Below, piece by piece: positions 8,656 through 17,437 of a stretch of DNA of 64,000 nt; the stretch's first letter is position 1; the number at the start of each line of letters is the position of its first letter. The notes below the pieces were generated by a model. The model was not told the origin of the DNA. It searched no databases and worked only from the letters and a program-made list of their open reading frames with translations. A program made the position numbers and the translations under genes. The stretch comes from Pseudomonadota bacterium (GTDB lineage: Bacteria > Myxococcota_A > UBA796 > GCA-2862545), in the NCBI GenBank assembly GCA_023954855.1, contig JAGSGY010000004.1:82918-146917 (forward strand). Direction: 5' to 3'.

Positions 8656-10095
8656 ATGGCCTCGGTTTCACTGGGCCCGAAGATCAAGGTGATGCGACGC
8701 CGCGAGGGGTGGACGCAGAAGCGACTCGCCGAACAACTGGGGATCTCGCCGTCCTACCTGAACCTGATCGAAAACGGGAAGAGGCCCCTCCCCGCACAGC
8801 TGCTGATCAAGCTCACCACCGTGCTCTCCATCGACTTGAGCGAGCTGGCCGAGGACGACGACGATCGACTGCTCTCCGACGTGATGGAGGTGCTTGGCGA
8901 TGAGTTGTTCGAGCCCTTCGCGCTGGCCAACACCGACGCGCGTGAGCTCGTCGCCAACGTGCCTTCCGCCGCACGCGCCTTGTGCGCCCTCTACGACGCC
9001 TACCGTGGACAACGCGAAAAGGCGGAGCTCATGGGCGAGCGTCTGGTCGAGACCGGTCAGCTCGCTGCGGACGACGGGCGCCCAGGACTTCCTTCCGAAG
9101 AGGTGAGCGACCTGCTGCAGCGCACAGGCAACCACTACCCAGAGCTCGAAGAGGCCGCCGAGGCCCTGTGGCGTCGCACCGGCCTCGACCTCAACGCCCT
9201 ACAGTGGGGTTTGGTCAACGTGCTCGAGGACGACCTCGGCATCTCGGTGCGCTTCGTCCACTCCGGCGCCCTCCCGCACTCAGTGCGACGCTACGACCCC
9301 GACCGTCGCCTGCTCGAGATCTCCGAGGTCTTGCCACCGCGCTCACGCCACTTCCAGCTGGCCCACGTGATCGGGCTGCTCTGGCAGAGCGACGCCCTTG
9401 ATCGCCTATCGAGCGACCCTCGCCTGACGACCGAGGACTCCCGCCACCTCGCTCGGGTCGCCCTCGCCAACTACTTCGCCGGCGCGGTGTTGATGCCGTA
9501 CACGCCGTTTCTCGAGGCCGCGCGAAGCATGCGCTACGACGTCGAGCTGCTCGGTCACCGCTTCCGCGTCAGCTTCGAGCAGGTATGCCACCGCCTCACC
9601 ACCATGCGTAGAGCAGGCCATAGTGGGGTGCCTTTCCACCTCGTGCGCACAGACGTGGCCGGCAACATCTCAAAGAAGTTCGCGGCGAGCGGGATTCGCT
9701 TTGCCCGGTACAGCGGCCTGTGCCCAAAGTGGAATGTCTTCGACGCGTTGCGCTCTTCCGGAGACATCCGCGTGCAGGTCAGCGCCATGCCCGACGGCAA
9801 GCGCTACTTCAGCATTGCCCGAACCCTTCGAAAGGGAGAGGCCGGCTACCACGCCAGCCATGCGATTCACGTGATGGAGCTCGGCTGCCCGGTCGAGTTC
9901 GCCGGCGACCTCGTCTACGCAGATGGCATCGACGTCGACAACGCGGAGCGCTCCGTAGAGGTCGGCGTCACCTGCCGGCTCTGCCCTCGCGAGCGCTGCA
10001 CCGAGCGAGCCATGCCGAGCGTGCACCAGGGCCTTCACGTGGACGAGAATATCCGCGCGCTCGCCTTCTACGCCGCGACCGAGAAGAGCAGCTAG
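8656..10095 (+). CDS. XRE-family short-chain acyl-responsive regulator (ScfR/PccR/RamB type)
   Basis: The 479-residue protein has an N-terminal helix-turn-helix of XRE type (residues 5-60, with QKRLAEQLGISPSYLNLIENGKRPL), a central IrrE/ImmA-like region in which the usual HExxH protease motif is absent (HVIGLLWQ at the expected place), and a C-terminal DUF2083-like Cys cluster (CRLCPRERC). This architecture is that of RamB, PccR/MccR and ScfR regulators, which control glyoxylate-bypass or propionyl-CoA genes in response to acyl-CoAs. Its divergent position beside aceBA fits that role well. The start is the ATG with GGGAGG upstream; the frame is open 36 codons further but without support. Confidence 0.88.
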   Translation: MASVSLGPKIKVMRRREGWTQKRLAEQLGISPSYLNLIENGKRPLPAQLLIKLTTVLSIDLSELAEDDDDRLLSDVMEVLGDELFEPFALANTDARELVANVPSAARALCALYDAYRGQREKAELMGERLVETGQLAADDGRPGLPSEEVSDLLQRTGNHYPELEEAAEALWRRTGLDLNALQWGLVNVLEDDLGISVRFVHSGALPHSVRRYDPDRRLLEISEVLPPRSRHFQLAHVIGLLWQSDALDRLSSDPRLTTEDSRHLARVALANYFAGAVLMPYTPFLEAARSMRYDVELLGHRFRVSFEQVCHRLTTMRRAGHSGVPFHLVRTDVAGNISKKFAASGIRFARYSGLCPKWNVFDALRSSGDIRVQVSAMPDGKRYFSIARTLRKGEAGYHASHAIHVMELGCPVEFAGDLVYADGIDVDNAERSVEVGVTCRLCPRERCTERAMPSVHQGLHVDENIRALAFYAATEKSS

Positions 10096-10181
10096 CCGAA
10101 AGCCACGCCCCCGGCGCGATGTTCGCTAGGACCTAGGCATTTCACGATGACCCCGCGTAGACTCCCCACTCGGAGGTCCGA

Positions 10182-11480
10182 ATGCGTCGTCTGCTCGCTG
10201 CTCTCGCACTGCTGCCCATGCCAGCCCTTGCCGCCCCAGGCTTCATTCCGATTCAGGGCACACTCACCGATGACAACGGTGTGGCCATCGACGGAGCGGT
10301 CAACGTGACCTTCCGACTGGTCACGGACTCCACGGGCGCCACCGGCACCTGGTCCGACACCTTCAGCGTCGATGTCGTGGACGGACGATTCGCCACCGAA
10401 CTTGGCGGAGCCAACAACGCGCTCGATCTGTCGATCTTCTCGCTCTACCCGACCGTTCACCTCGGCATCACCGTCGAGGGCGACACCGAGATGCCGCTGG
10501 TTCCACTCGATCACGTGCCCTACGCCGCCTGGGCCGACCACGCCGGCGATGCCGCGACGCTTGGGGGCGCCACACTCGGCGGTATCCGCGCGGAGATTCC
10601 CGCGACCTCCGACCTGGCGCAGGCCGCACGAGACGCGGCGTATGACACCGAAGCCGAGCTCACCACCGTCCTCGACCCCCACTACGACTACAGCGGGGGC
10701 ACCGGCATCGACGTCACCGGAACGGTCATCTCGGCAGACCAGACCCAGATCGAGGCCTGGGCTACGGGCGTCTGCTACGACTCGCCGAGCGAGCTGACAG
10801 CGGCACTCTCGGGCACCTACCAGCCCGACTGGACCGACATCGCGAACATTCCATCCGGCTTTGCCGACAATGTCGATGACGACACCCAGCTGAGTCAGAC
10901 CGTGGTCGAGGGTTACGCCCGCGGTGTGGCGTACGACACGCCCGCGGAGCTGACCACCGCGCTCGCAGGCAACTACGAAGCTGCTGGGTACACGCCGGAC
11001 TGGAACGACCTCACGAGCATGCCGGCCGGCTTTGCAGACGGCAACGACGACGACAACCAGTTGTCGCGGGCGACAGTCGAAGGCTTTGCGCGCGGCGTCG
11101 CCTACGACACGCCTGGGGAGCTCACGACGGCCCTTGCCAACACCTATGTCCCAGCGGCCCAAGCCACCCGAGACGAGAACGCCACCCCCATGCGCACGTG
11201 CGCGGGCAGAACGGCTCCTAGCGACTGGGCGATTTACTCCACCTACCACCCCGTCGTCGACGTCGACATCACCGGATGCGGGTTCACTTCAAAGCCCTAC
11301 ATCACCATCGCACTTCACGGTTCCGGGAGCCACTGGACGACGGTGGGCGGTTCGAGCGTGTACAGCGCGACCAAGGACGGCTTCCGCGTGCATATCCGCT
11401 CCGTCGACAGCTCCACCGCGGACACGTACACGACGGCTGCAAGCCAGTGGTACATCGAGTGGATTGCCGTCGGTAACTAA
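10182..11480 (+). CDS. Secreted repeat protein, unknown function
   Basis: The 432-residue protein has a signal peptide (residues 1-18, ending ALAA), an N-terminal beta-rich domain (FIPIQGTLTDDNGVAIDGAVNVTFRL, similar to domains found before tail-fibre-like repeats in many deltaproteobacterial secreted proteins), and about three internal repeats of 50-57 residues with the pattern T-x-V-E-G-x-A-R-G-V-A-Y-D-T-P-x-E-L-T-T-A-L. Between the repeats are Asp-rich DNDDDNQL-type turns, possible calcium sites. The C-terminal 110 residues form a separate Cys-containing domain. CGGAGG precedes the ATG. Probable exported or surface protein; the function is not known. Confidence 0.7.
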   Translation: MRRLLAALALLPMPALAAPGFIPIQGTLTDDNGVAIDGAVNVTFRLVTDSTGATGTWSDTFSVDVVDGRFATELGGANNALDLSIFSLYPTVHLGITVEGDTEMPLVPLDHVPYAAWADHAGDAATLGGATLGGIRAEIPATSDLAQAARDAAYDTEAELTTVLDPHYDYSGGTGIDVTGTVISADQTQIEAWATGVCYDSPSELTAALSGTYQPDWTDIANIPSGFADNVDDDTQLSQTVVEGYARGVAYDTPAELTTALAGNYEAAGYTPDWNDLTSMPAGFADGNDDDNQLSRATVEGFARGVAYDTPGELTTALANTYVPAAQATRDENATPMRTCAGRTAPSDWAIYSTYHPVVDVDITGCGFTSKPYITIALHGSGSHWTTVGGSSVYSATKDGFRVHIRSVDSSTADTYTTAASQWYIEWIAVGN

Positions 11481-12191
11481 GTGCGCGTCCTCAAGCTACT
11501 CGAAGAGCACCGGGCTTTCGCTGGCTCGATGACGGCGATTCGCAACGCCGTTTTCGAGGGCCGCGACGATGACGCCGTGGCGCGCTGGACCTGGTTCTCG
11601 GCGCGCCTGCTCGCCCATATTGACGTCGAAGAGACGCACCTGCTGCCGATCTACGACAACCTCGGCCCGTTTCCCCCCAACGCCACGCCCGCCATCTTCC
11701 GCCGCGAGCACGCTCGAATCATCGAGACGCTGGCCCTGATCGAGACCTTGTTCGCCGGCGAGCGAGTCGCCCTCTGCACGGCACTGTGCAGCCTCGAGGG
11801 GCAGCTCGAGCACCACGATCTGCGCGAAGCCGACAGCTTCAAGCCCCGCGTCGACGCCGCCACCGCAGATGGACGCGCAGCAGAGGCCCTCGCCGCCCAC
11901 GAGGCGCTCGTGAAGGCCATCGGCCCTGCGCCCTCGAGCACGCAACCAAAACCCTATCCACGCGGCGGGAGCACTCGGCTCACCGGCGTCGACAAGGTGC
12001 GCTGGACCCTAGCGCACGGCGACGCGCAAGGCGCACTGACCTTGCTCTCGGAGCTGCCGCTGGGCGAGCACCCCAAGGCGCCCCGACTCCGTGAAAAAAC
12101 CCGAGTCGCGCTTCGGTCGGGCGACCTGCCCACCGCATGGGACCGGCTGCGCCTGCTACACATCGTGATGAGTCCTGGCGGCCAAAACTAG
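11481..12191 (+). CDS. Hemerythrin-like domain protein with C-terminal extension
   Basis: The first 140 residues match the hemerythrin HHE four-helix fold that binds a di-iron centre: EEHRAF (His10), HIDVEETHLLP (H-x-x-x-E-x-x-H), RREHAR and LEHHDLREAD. Such proteins bind oxygen, sense or detoxify oxygen/NO, or store iron. The last 90 residues form a helical, TPR-like tail (LAHGDAQGALTLLSELP...). The GTG start follows immediately on the TAA of the preceding gene; a later ATG would remove the first conserved His. The TAG stop lies inside a palindromic operator for the next operon. Confidence 0.8.
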   Translation: MRVLKLLEEHRAFAGSMTAIRNAVFEGRDDDAVARWTWFSARLLAHIDVEETHLLPIYDNLGPFPPNATPAIFRREHARIIETLALIETLFAGERVALCTALCSLEGQLEHHDLREADSFKPRVDAATADGRAAEALAAHEALVKAIGPAPSSTQPKPYPRGGSTRLTGVDKVRWTLAHGDAQGALTLLSELPLGEHPKAPRLREKTRVALRSGDLPTAWDRLRLLHIVMSPGGQN

Positions 12192-12202
12192 AACATGTTC
12201 TA
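12189..12202. promoter_or_regulatory. KstR-type 14-bp perfect palindrome
   Basis: TAGAACATGTTCTA is a perfect 14-bp palindrome fitting TnnAACnnGTTnnA. It overlaps the TAG of the hemerythrin gene and lies 23 nt before the acyl-CoA dehydrogenase operon. The copy at 3506-3519 shares 12 of 14 bases and sits at the same distance from its operon. Shared control by one TetR-family regulator is inferred. Confidence 0.68.
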
Positions 12203-12225
12203 CTTCGCTTCGCCCCGGAGTCGAC

Positions 12226-13191
12226 ATGCAGTTTGCGCTGTCCGAAGAACAGGCGCAGCTTCAAGAGATTGCCCGCAGCTTCCTGGCTGATCTCCCTGAT
12301 GCGCGCTCACCCTCCAATGCCGATACTTGGCCACGCATCGTCGAGGAGCAGGGCTGGCCGGCCGTCGCCGTGCCCGAAGAACAGGGCGGCTTCGGCTTTG
12401 GGTGGATCGAGCTCTCCGTGGTCTTCGAGGAGCTTGGACGCGCCCTGACCAGCGCCCCGATGCTCGGCACCGGCATGGCCACCGCGGTGCTGCTCGAGAG
12501 TTCACCGAGCGCCGCACGCGACCAAGCCCTGGAGCAGATCGCCGCCGGCACTCCAGCGACCGTGTGCTGGGACGGCCTTGCTATCGACATCGCCGCGGGT
12601 GGCATCGTGATTCGTCACAGCCCCAGCGGCTTCGAGCTGTTCGCGGACGGAGGAACAGAGGCCACCACCCTTCTCAGCCTCGACGAGACCCGCCCCCTGC
12701 ACGAGGTCTCGCCCACCGGAACCGGCGTCGCCCTCGACGCCGACGAGGCCAGGGTTCGCGCGCGCTGCGAGACACTTCTGGCCTGGGAGTGCGTGGGAGC
12801 GGCCGAGGCCTGCATGGACCTCGCTGTCGAGTACGCGAAGGTCCGGAAGCAATTCGCCAAGCCCATCGGAAGCTTCCAGGCCATTCAGCACATGTGCGCG
12901 GACCTGCTCGTCGTTGTCGAGTCGGCGCGCTCTGCGGCCTGGTTCGCAGCATGGGCGGTCGAGAACGACGCTCCAGACGCACGCGTCGCAGCCCGCACCG
13001 CAAAGGCCCTGGCCAGCGAGGCCCTGTTCACCTGCGCGGGTCAGAGCATCCAGATTCACGGTGGCATCGGCTTCACCTGGGAGCACGACGCCCACCTCTA
13101 CTTCAAGCGCGCGCGCGCCAATCTCTCCCTGCTCGGCGAGCCCCGAGAGCACCGCATGGCCATCGCCAACACCCTGCTGGGGGACGCATGA
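12226..13191 (+). CDS. Acyl-CoA dehydrogenase, small subunit type
   Basis: This flavoprotein-family protein of 321 residues has the N-terminal helical domain (FALSEEQAQLQEIARSFL), a short middle domain and the C-terminal four-helix region with YAKVRKQFAKPIGSFQAIQHMCADL and GGIGFTWEHDAHLYFKRA. It is 50-60 residues shorter than typical acyl-CoA dehydrogenases and is directly followed by a full-length paralogue with ATGA overlap. This pairing recalls the alpha2-beta2 dehydrogenases of steroid side-chain and ring catabolism (FadE pairs), in which one subunit lacks part of the active site. A free-standing fatty-acyl enzyme is the alternative. Confidence 0.88.
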   Translation: MQFALSEEQAQLQEIARSFLADLPDARSPSNADTWPRIVEEQGWPAVAVPEEQGGFGFGWIELSVVFEELGRALTSAPMLGTGMATAVLLESSPSAARDQALEQIAAGTPATVCWDGLAIDIAAGGIVIRHSPSGFELFADGGTEATTLLSLDETRPLHEVSPTGTGVALDADEARVRARCETLLAWECVGAAEACMDLAVEYAKVRKQFAKPIGSFQAIQHMCADLLVVVESARSAAWFAAWAVENDAPDARVAARTAKALASEALFTCAGQSIQIHGGIGFTWEHDAHLYFKRARANLSLLGEPREHRMAIANTLLGDA

Positions 13192-14348
13192 ACCTCGCCT
13201 TTTCAGAGAGTGACGAAGCCTTCCGCGACGAGGTCCGCACCTGGCTGAACGAGCACCTCGTCGGGGAGTTCGCCGCCTGCAAGGGCCGCGGTGGACTCGG
13301 CGACATGGACGCATTCATCCAGGAGCGTATCGCCTGGGAAAAGGAGCTCGCCAGCGGCGGCTGGACCTGCGTGGGCTGGCCGAAGGAGCACGGCGGACGC
13401 GGAGCCACGCTCTACGAAGAAGTGATCTTCGCCGAAGAATATGCACGCGCCCAGGCCCCCGGTCGCGCCGGCCACATCGGTGAAGGACTGCTCGGCCCGA
13501 CCATCATCCACTTCGGAACCCCCGAGCAGCAGCAGCGTTTCTTGCCGCCCATCGTCGCCGGCGAGGAACTTTGGTGTCAGGGCTACTCTGAGCCCGGGGC
13601 GGGCTCCGACCTCGCAAACGTCCAGACCAAGGCCGTGCGTGCTGGCGATGAGTGGGTGCTGACCGGCCAGAAGATCTGGACCAGCCTCGCCGAGTTCAGT
13701 GACTGGTGCTTCGTGCTTGCGCGCACCGACTCCGACGCCCCCAAGCACAAGGGCATCACCTGCATGCTGGTGCCCATGAACCAGCCCGGCATCGAGGTCG
13801 TCCCGATCCGCCAGATGACGGGGAACTCCGAGTTCGCCGAGGTGTTCTTCGACGGCGCCAGAGCGAAGGCCGAGCACGTGGTCGGCCCGATCAACGGTGG
13901 CTGGAAGGTCGCGATGGGCACCCTCGCCTTCGAGCGCGGAGCGTCGACCCTCGGACAGCAGCTCTCGTTCGCCGCGGAGCTCGACCGGGTCATTGCGGTG
14001 GCCAAGAAGCTCGGCACCGCCAAGATTCCCGCCATTCGCGACCGCATCGCCGAGCTGTGGATGCGCCTGTCGGTGATGCGCCTGAACGCCCTGCGCACGC
14101 TGTCCGCCCATGAGCGGGGCGAGCTGCCACGCGAGGCCTACATCACCAAGCTGTTCTGGGCGACCTGGCACCGCGACCTCGGCGAGCTCGCGATGGACGT
14201 ACTCGGAGCCCGTGCCGCGGTGGCCGACCCCGAGTTCGAAGACCTCCACCGCCTGTTCCTCTGGACCCGCAGCGACACGATCTACGCGGGCACCAACCAG
14301 ATCCAACGCAACCTGATTGCCCAGCGGGCACTGGGGCTACCCCGATGA
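13188..14348 (+). CDS. Acyl-CoA dehydrogenase, full-length
   Basis: The 386-residue protein carries the family signatures CQGYSEPGAGSDLANVQTKAVRAGDEWVLTGQKIWTS-type FAD/substrate block (about residues 127-168) and the C-terminal DTIYAGTNQIQRNLIAQRALGLPR. It oxidises acyl-CoA to 2-enoyl-CoA and passes electrons to electron-transfer flavoprotein. It overlaps the preceding small dehydrogenase by ATGA and the following SDR by ATGA, so the three are translationally coupled. The context suggests a heteromeric dehydrogenase for a bulky acyl-CoA, perhaps a steroid-derived one. The substrate is not readable from sequence. Confidence 0.93.
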   Translation: MNLAFSESDEAFRDEVRTWLNEHLVGEFAACKGRGGLGDMDAFIQERIAWEKELASGGWTCVGWPKEHGGRGATLYEEVIFAEEYARAQAPGRAGHIGEGLLGPTIIHFGTPEQQQRFLPPIVAGEELWCQGYSEPGAGSDLANVQTKAVRAGDEWVLTGQKIWTSLAEFSDWCFVLARTDSDAPKHKGITCMLVPMNQPGIEVVPIRQMTGNSEFAEVFFDGARAKAEHVVGPINGGWKVAMGTLAFERGASTLGQQLSFAAELDRVIAVAKKLGTAKIPAIRDRIAELWMRLSVMRLNALRTLSAHERGELPREAYITKLFWATWHRDLGELAMDVLGARAAVADPEFEDLHRLFLWTRSDTIYAGTNQIQRNLIAQRALGLPR

Positions 14349-15100
14349 GCCACAACCTCCTGACCGGCAAGACCGTCCTCATCACCGCCGCCGCCGGCAC
14401 CGGCATCGGCTTTGCAACCGCCAAGCGCTGCGCGGAAGAGGGTGCCATAGTCGCCATCAGCGACTTTCACGAACGTCGCCTCGGCGAGGCCGCCGACAAG
14501 CTGGAGCAGCTCACCGGCACGCGTCCGATCACCGCCGTCTGTAACGTGACCCAGCAGGACCAGGTCGACGCGATGTTCGACACGGTGCTCGCCGCCTTTG
14601 GCCACATCGACGTCCTGGTGAACAACGCCGGTCTGGGCGGCACCGCGCGCCTCACCGAGATGACCGACGAACAATGGCACCGGGTGATGGACGTCACGCT
14701 CACCGGCACCATGCGCTGCATGCGAACCGGCCTACGCCACATGGAGGCCCGCAAGTCCGGCGTCATCGTCAACAACGCCAGCGTGCTCGGGTGGCGTGCC
14801 CAAGAGGGACAAGCCCACTATGCCGCTGCAAAAGCGGGCGTCATGGCGCTCACGCGCTGCGCCGCCGTCGAGGTTGGGCAGCACGAGATCCGTATCAATG
14901 CGGTGGCCCCGAGCCTGGCCATGCACCCCTTCTTGCACAAGGTCACCAGCAAGGAGCTTCTCGCCGAACTCGAGGCGAAGGAAGCCTTCGGTCGGGCCGC
15001 CACGGTCGACGAGATCGCGAACGTCATCGTCTTCCTCGCGAGCGACCTGTCGTCGTACATGACCGGCGAGATCGTCAGCGTCAGCAGCCAGCGCGCCTAG
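14345..15100 (+). CDS. SDR-family oxidoreductase, IpdF-like
   Basis: The 251-residue SDR has an unusual cofactor motif TAAAGTGIG, NNAGLGG, catalytic Ser in NNASVLGWRAQ and YAAAK, and ends SYMTGEIVSVSSQRA. From memory, the AAAGTGIG motif, HERRLGE, the NNASVLGWRAQ block and the SSQRA ending resemble actinobacterial IpdF, the SDR that oxidises a hydroxylated hexahydroindanone-propionate intermediate in steroid C/D-ring catabolism. I could not run a comparison, so the symbol is left out. Co-transcription with two acyl-CoA dehydrogenases and a KstR-type operator supports a catabolic role. The gene ends in CTAG shared with the convergent PDZ gene. Confidence 0.85.
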   Translation: MSHNLLTGKTVLITAAAGTGIGFATAKRCAEEGAIVAISDFHERRLGEAADKLEQLTGTRPITAVCNVTQQDQVDAMFDTVLAAFGHIDVLVNNAGLGGTARLTEMTDEQWHRVMDVTLTGTMRCMRTGLRHMEARKSGVIVNNASVLGWRAQEGQAHYAAAKAGVMALTRCAAVEVGQHEIRINAVAPSLAMHPFLHKVTSKELLAELEAKEAFGRAATVDEIANVIVFLASDLSSYMTGEIVSVSSQRA

Positions 15101-16116
15101 CCCTCGTCACGCTCCATTTCCCGCCGGCGAAGCTCGATGATGCGCTCGTCTTCGCCATCCGCGACCACGATCTCGACCTCGGTGCCCTGCGGGCCGAGCG
15201 CGCGCTCCACAAACTCGCGCAGCGACAGGTCGACCGTCGCCTGCCCGTCGATCTCGACCACTACGTCGCCTTCACGGAGCCCAGCCTCTTCGGCCGCACT
15301 CCCGGCGAGGGTCCGCATCACGCGAATGCCTTGATCGACATCGCGAACCTCCATGCCAAGCCCTGCGGTTTGATGGGGAGGCAGTTCGAGGTCCGCCACC
15401 ACGTCTTGCCCCTCGACCGGTACCACACCGACCTCCGGCGACCAGATCGTGAACACGCCGTCGCGTCGAAACGCCTGCACAGCACACGACGCCGCGCTCA
15501 ACGACTCGAGGTAGTAGCTGCCGTCTACGTCGGTGACGACGCGCTTTCCGCACCCCTGCACCCAGACCTTGCCGGCTGGGCGGCCGTCTGCATGGGTCAC
15601 CATGCCGGTCACCGCAGCGGGGCCATGCTGAAAGCGAATCGGCCCGCCACAATCACCCGGCTGTGCCTCAGTCCCGGGCGCGAACGCGAGAATCGCGGAG
15701 CCATACCCATCCAGCTGTAGGCGCCCCGAGACCACACCTGGCGGTACACGCAGAAAGACCGCCTGTTCGGCAACCTGAACCCGCCGCGGCGGAGCCCCAG
15801 AGAACAAGACGACCCCGCGGGTGCCGTCCACGGGCCCATCGACCACGCAGAGCACGGGGCCGCCGGAGTCGTCGTCCGTCGCGTCAGCGGTTGGCAGCAT
15901 CGGACGCACATCACGCGGTGGTCGCCGGCGTGTCGGCCCGCGCACAATCTCGTCGCCATCACTCGCTGGAGCGAGCACCACAGCCGGCGCTGAAATCTCT
16001 CGCTCCGAGACCCGCTCGCCGAGCTCGGGACCCGCCCCAAAGACCCATAAGAGCCCCAGAAGCACCGCGATCCCCACAGCTGCAATCCTCAAGCGACGCA
16101 CGACGAGCCCCCACAC
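15097..16116 (-). CDS. Membrane-anchored PDZ-domain protein
   Basis: The 339-residue protein has one N-terminal transmembrane segment (about residues 10-27), a proline/arginine-rich linker, a carboxypeptidase-regulatory-like beta domain (VTGMVTHADGRPAGKVWVQG...VVTDVDGSYYLESL) and a C-terminal PDZ domain (MEVRDVDQGIRVMRTLAGSAAEEAGLREGDVVVEIDGQ). It probably faces the periplasm and binds a peptide ligand. No protease domain is present. The start is uncertain: GTG at 16116 or a GTG five codons later, which has a better GGGGG spacing. It shares CTAG with the convergent SDR and is divergent from the TerB-like gene. Confidence 0.75.
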   Translation of the reverse strand: MWGLVVRRLRIAAVGIAVLLGLLWVFGAGPELGERVSEREISAPAVVLAPASDGDEIVRGPTRRRPPRDVRPMLPTADATDDDSGGPVLCVVDGPVDGTRGVVLFSGAPPRRVQVAEQAVFLRVPPGVVSGRLQLDGYGSAILAFAPGTEAQPGDCGGPIRFQHGPAAVTGMVTHADGRPAGKVWVQGCGKRVVTDVDGSYYLESLSAASCAVQAFRRDGVFTIWSPEVGVVPVEGQDVVADLELPPHQTAGLGMEVRDVDQGIRVMRTLAGSAAEEAGLREGDVVVEIDGQATVDLSLREFVERALGPQGTEVEIVVADGEDERIIELRRREMERDEG

Positions 16117-16184
16117 ACCGCTTAGTGTGCCGACCGCAACTTCGGTTCGCCCAGTGACGTTCGTTGACGGTGTAGGCTTCGGAC

Positions 16185-17075
16185 ATGCGACGCGTCACCC
16201 TTCCCCTCAGCCGTGAAGCCCTCACCTTCTCGGTGGACGTGCGCCGACTCGCCGGAGAGGACCCGTGGCGCTGGGAGGGCGTGCTTCGGCTCGCTGGCCG
16301 CGCCCTGGACTCCGGCGCCAAGGCTGGCGCCAACGCCTCGGCATGGGTGGCCTGCCTTCCGTGGACGGACCGAAAGCACGAGAAGACCGAAATCCTCACG
16401 TTGTCGGTCGTCACCGACGCCGCACTGACGCGGCAGCAGGTCGGTGCGCTGTCACGCCCGGTGCTGTCGGCCCGGCGCGGCTGGTCGCTCGACGGCGTCG
16501 TCACGCTTCCCGCAGAGGCGTTCCCGGTCATGGTGTCCCTCCCCGAGGTCCACCGCACTTGGCGTCGCGACTACGACGGGACCCACCGCATCGCCATCCC
16601 CGCATTGGGCCCACCAAGCCGAACCGAACGGCTCACTGAAGACCACGGACCCGACGGGCCCGAGGAGTACGGCAACGTCATCGCAGAGACCGGCACCGAT
16701 CCGGGCATTCGAAGCGACCGCGAGCGTCTGAAGCTCGCCTTCGCGACCCAGGTGGCTCGCTCCATCACGCAGTCCGACGGCGTTCTCGACGACCGGGAAG
16801 ATGCGTACATGACCGAGAACTTCGGCCCAGACAAGCTCGCGGTCTACGGTCTCGACGACGACGCCAAGCTCGCCGCCGCCGCAGCCGAAGCCGACAAACG
16901 CCTGAACGAGATGCTCGGCCACCACGAAAAGCTCGCGCTGCTCTCCGGATTCTTCGCCGCCTGCTGGGCCGACGGAAATGTCGACGTGCGGGAACTACGG
17001 GCCCTACGCGAGGCCAGCGCGGTTCTAGGTCTGCATCCTCAAGAAGTGGCTGGGTACCTGCTCAAGGTCAAGTAG
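16185..17075 (+). CDS. TerB-like domain protein, unknown function
   Basis: The C-terminal 110 residues resemble the TerB (tellurite-resistance/DnaJ-associated) helical domain: QVARSITQSDGVLDDREDAYMTENF, then HEKLALLSGFFAACWADGNVDVRELRALREASAVLGL, with two acidic D-G-x-V/L-D loops that in this family may bind metal. The N-terminal 180 residues are a separate domain I do not recognise. No signal peptide is seen, so it is probably cytoplasmic. The start has only a weak ribosome site. It faces away from the PDZ gene across 68 bp. Confidence 0.7.
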   Translation: MRRVTLPLSREALTFSVDVRRLAGEDPWRWEGVLRLAGRALDSGAKAGANASAWVACLPWTDRKHEKTEILTLSVVTDAALTRQQVGALSRPVLSARRGWSLDGVVTLPAEAFPVMVSLPEVHRTWRRDYDGTHRIAIPALGPPSRTERLTEDHGPDGPEEYGNVIAETGTDPGIRSDRERLKLAFATQVARSITQSDGVLDDREDAYMTENFGPDKLAVYGLDDDAKLAAAAAEADKRLNEMLGHHEKLALLSGFFAACWADGNVDVRELRALREASAVLGLHPQEVAGYLLKVK

Positions 17076-17110
17076 CGGCTGGTGTACGCTCCCCGCCGAG
17101 GGAGACGCAC

Positions 17111-17434
17111 ATGTCCGACGACGAACAGGTCAAAGGGTCCATCCTTCCACTGGTAGCGTGGACGGGAATCTCACTGCTCACCTTCCTGAGCGCTGCGGGC
17201 GGCGTGCTGCTCGGCGTCATGGATAGTGAGAGCGCCGGCGTCATGGCCGCCATGCTCGGCTGTCCCGTCATGGCGGTCGCAGCCGCCATGTTCTTGGGCG
17301 CCGTGGTCACCCAGTTGGTCACGAAGAGCACCGTCGCGCGCATCATCGCGCCCATCGGCGTCGCGGTGATCGGGGGCGGAGTCGGCGGACTGCTGACCGG
17401 CATGTTCTTCGCTGTGCTTTGGCCGATGCTCTAG
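17111..17434 (+). CDS. Small integral membrane protein
   Basis: This 107-residue protein has three or four hydrophobic helices (about residues 12-34, 40-67 and 75-104) rich in Gly and Ala, including a GVAVIGGGVGGLLTG stretch. GGGAG precedes the ATG at good spacing. It follows the TerB-like gene by 35 bp and may be co-transcribed. It converges on the next gene with a 3-bp gap. I recognise no family. Confidence 0.65.
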   Translation: MSDDEQVKGSILPLVAWTGISLLTFLSAAGGVLLGVMDSESAGVMAAMLGCPVMAVAAAMFLGAVVTQLVTKSTVARIIAPIGVAVIGGGVGGLLTGMFFAVLWPML

Positions 17435-17437
17435 GGC

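Noticed and set aside
10092..11249. 385-residue minus-strand frame
   Set aside because: Val/Gly/Arg-rich antisense of the secreted repeat protein, which has a signal peptide and ribosome site.
12327..13187. Long N-terminal extension of the second acyl-CoA dehydrogenase
   Set aside because: The sequence upstream of 13188 in that frame is Arg-rich out-of-frame read-through of the first dehydrogenase; the ATGA at 13188 is the true start.
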